64,000 bases of DNA from JAJEEA01 sp965243615. Lineage in GTDB: Bacteria > Acidobacteriota > Vicinamibacteria > Vicinamibacterales > UBA8438. The position numbers were made by a program, and so were the translations under genes. The stretch is from contig CBDEVO010000003.1 of the NCBI GenBank assembly GCA_965243615.1, positions 4,650,001-4,714,000 on the forward strand, in the 5' to 3' direction. Positions 63,024-64,000 of the stretch are shown here, in pieces (position 1 is the stretch's first letter; each line of letters starts with the position of its first letter). Under the pieces are notes generated by a model, which was given only the letters and a program-made list of their open reading frames with translations, did not search any database and was not told the origin of the DNA.

Positions 63024-63989
63024 TCACTGCGTGGCCGCGCGCGCCGCCGCCTCCTCCAGGCGCGCGTTCCGCAGGATGTTCGCGAGCCCGTAGTTCCCCT
63101 CGTGGCAGGCGTACTCGTACATCGCCTGATCGGTCTTCTTCAGCGGGAACATCACGGTCCAGGGCGCCACCCAAGTGGACGGATCGTCGGCCGTGATCTC
63201 GTAGCGGACGGTGTCGGGTCCCACCCGGGTGAACCGCTCGGTCACGCGCACCGCCCCCGTCGAGCCTCGGAACCCGGCGCCGTCGCGGTAGTGGCTGGAC
63301 TCGACGACCAGCGTGTCGCCCTCCCACCGTCCGCGCGCCTCACCGTGCCACTGGGGAATGCCGGCGTAGGGCCGCCCGTCCAGGGGCACGATGCGCGAGT
63401 CGTGGATCATCTCGGACACGATGACGACGTGGTCCGGGGTCTGCAGGATCTGGTAGTTGTTGTTGTAGGCGCCCGGCAGCCGGGGGGTCCCGAAGCTGAG
63501 GCACCGCTCGGTGTTCCCGCGATAGTCGGCGCCGTCGGCGGGATGCGCGCGGCGGCGGGCCGACCGCTCGGCGTTGCGCCGCCGGGCGTCGTCGGTCAGC
63601 GCGGGAATGCGCCCGTCCGGCGGGTCGACGACGAGCGAGGTCCGCAGGTCCTCGGTCAGCTCCTTGCCGTAATCGAGCCACCACTTCGCGTGCACGCTCG
63701 GGGCGCGGTCGTAGTCGGCCTGCTCCTCGAGAGTGCGCGCGGTGAACGCGGCGGCCTCCTCCTCACTCATCACCACCTTGCCCGCGAACTCGCGCGGCCG
63801 CTGGAGCGGCGTCATCGTCCGGTAGTCCCAGACCCCCTGCAGATCGGGCGCGCCCCACCCCGTCCGGGGCACCTGCCACGCCTCGTCCACGCCGGCGCCG
63901 CCCTGGGCGCCCGCCCCCGCCGCGGAGAGCGCGCAGACCACCCACACCGCCGCAATCCGAAAGCCGAAGAACAGAGCGCTCCTGCGCAT
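63024..63989 (-). CDS. Secreted protein with WGxPDLQG motif, paralogue 2
   Basis: A 321-residue exported protein with signal peptide about 1-29. Blocks are RTGWGAPDLQGVWDYRTMTP, SLVVDPPDGRIPAL, YNNNYQILQTPDHVVIVSEM, PQWHGEARGRWEGDTLVVES and YEYACHEGNYGLANIL. The same order occurs in the paralogue at 32832. The three-gene arrangement here (this gene, PPK2, Nramp-like) ties it to phosphate or ion homeostasis by position only. Its role is unknown. Confidence 0.78.
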   Translation of the reverse strand: MRRSALFFGFRIAAVWVVCALSAAGAGAQGGAGVDEAWQVPRTGWGAPDLQGVWDYRTMTPLQRPREFAGKVVMSEEEAAAFTARTLEEQADYDRAPSVHAKWWLDYGKELTEDLRTSLVVDPPDGRIPALTDDARRRNAERSARRRAHPADGADYRGNTERCLSFGTPRLPGAYNNNYQILQTPDHVVIVSEMIHDSRIVPLDGRPYAGIPQWHGEARGRWEGDTLVVESSHYRDGAGFRGSTGAVRVTERFTRVGPDTVRYEITADDPSTWVAPWTVMFPLKKTDQAMYEYACHEGNYGLANILRNARLEEAAARAATQ

Positions 63990-64000
63990 GTCGTTTCTCC

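Overview
This is a GC-rich window (roughly 70% G+C by eye) of bacterial chromosome. The gene content points to an uncultivated Acidobacteriota, probably class Vicinamibacteria. The signs are a Tat-exported DUF1552 protein, two secreted paralogues with a WGxPDLQG motif, several PQQ dehydrogenases, xanthine-dehydrogenase-type molybdoenzymes, a haem-plus-copper monooxygenase, lipocalin-like lipoproteins and a Ser/Thr kinase just after a sigma-factor gene. The taxonomy is inference; no rRNA or tRNA gene was seen.

Positions 1-17,400 are an accessory, decaying region. A sigma-70 tail is followed by a membrane Ser/Thr protein kinase gene split by an intact IS1182-type element (814-2394). The element has near-perfect terminal repeats and a CTAG target duplication, and removing it on paper restores one 968-codon reading frame. 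After that come remnants: FN3 and VPALP-tailed surface proteins, a TolC-like fragment, a truncated PIN toxin beside a Phd antitoxin, an adenosine deaminase tail, a formylglycine-generating-enzyme-like fragment, and two copies of a 'DUF1552 - 23-bp repeats - ATPase start' block, the second broken. Intact genes among them are a Uma2 nuclease-like protein, DUF1552, an M4 metallopeptidase with a large insert, a LuxR-type regulator and a low-GC membrane protein.

Positions 17,400-29,900 hold an AAA ATPase, an exported HpcH/HpaI-like aldolase, a three-gene molybdenum hydroxylase operon (2Fe-2S, Mo and FAD subunits with overlapping stop/start codons), an ATPase fused to a PD-(D/E)XK-like nuclease, a sulfite-oxidase-fold enzyme, a bactofilin, a membrane protein and an FkbM methyltransferase.

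Positions 30,000-46,800 are dominated by periplasmic oxidation: two PQQ enzymes, a lone Mo-binding subunit, a benzoylformate-decarboxylase-like ThDP enzyme, an MBL-fold hydrolase, and a haem c/copper monooxygenase with a partner secreted protein. A zincless Fpg-like glycosylase and a second Uma2 protein are also here. Together these suggest oxidation of alcohols, aldehydes and aromatic or lignin-like compounds, though no pathway can be closed from this window.

Positions 46,850-48,600 hold a compact two-gene cassette: an SMC-like AAA ATPase followed four bases later by a DUF3226/TOPRIM protein. It resembles split OLD-type nucleases and PARIS-like phage defence and is the best candidate for a new system here. 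Positions 48,700-64,000 return to metabolic and envelope genes: prolyl oligopeptidase, GH88/105-like hydrolase, dienelactone hydrolase, a molybdopterin oxidoreductase, an SMP-30 lactonase, a double-lipocalin lipoprotein, a non-canonical Nramp-family transporter and PPK2.
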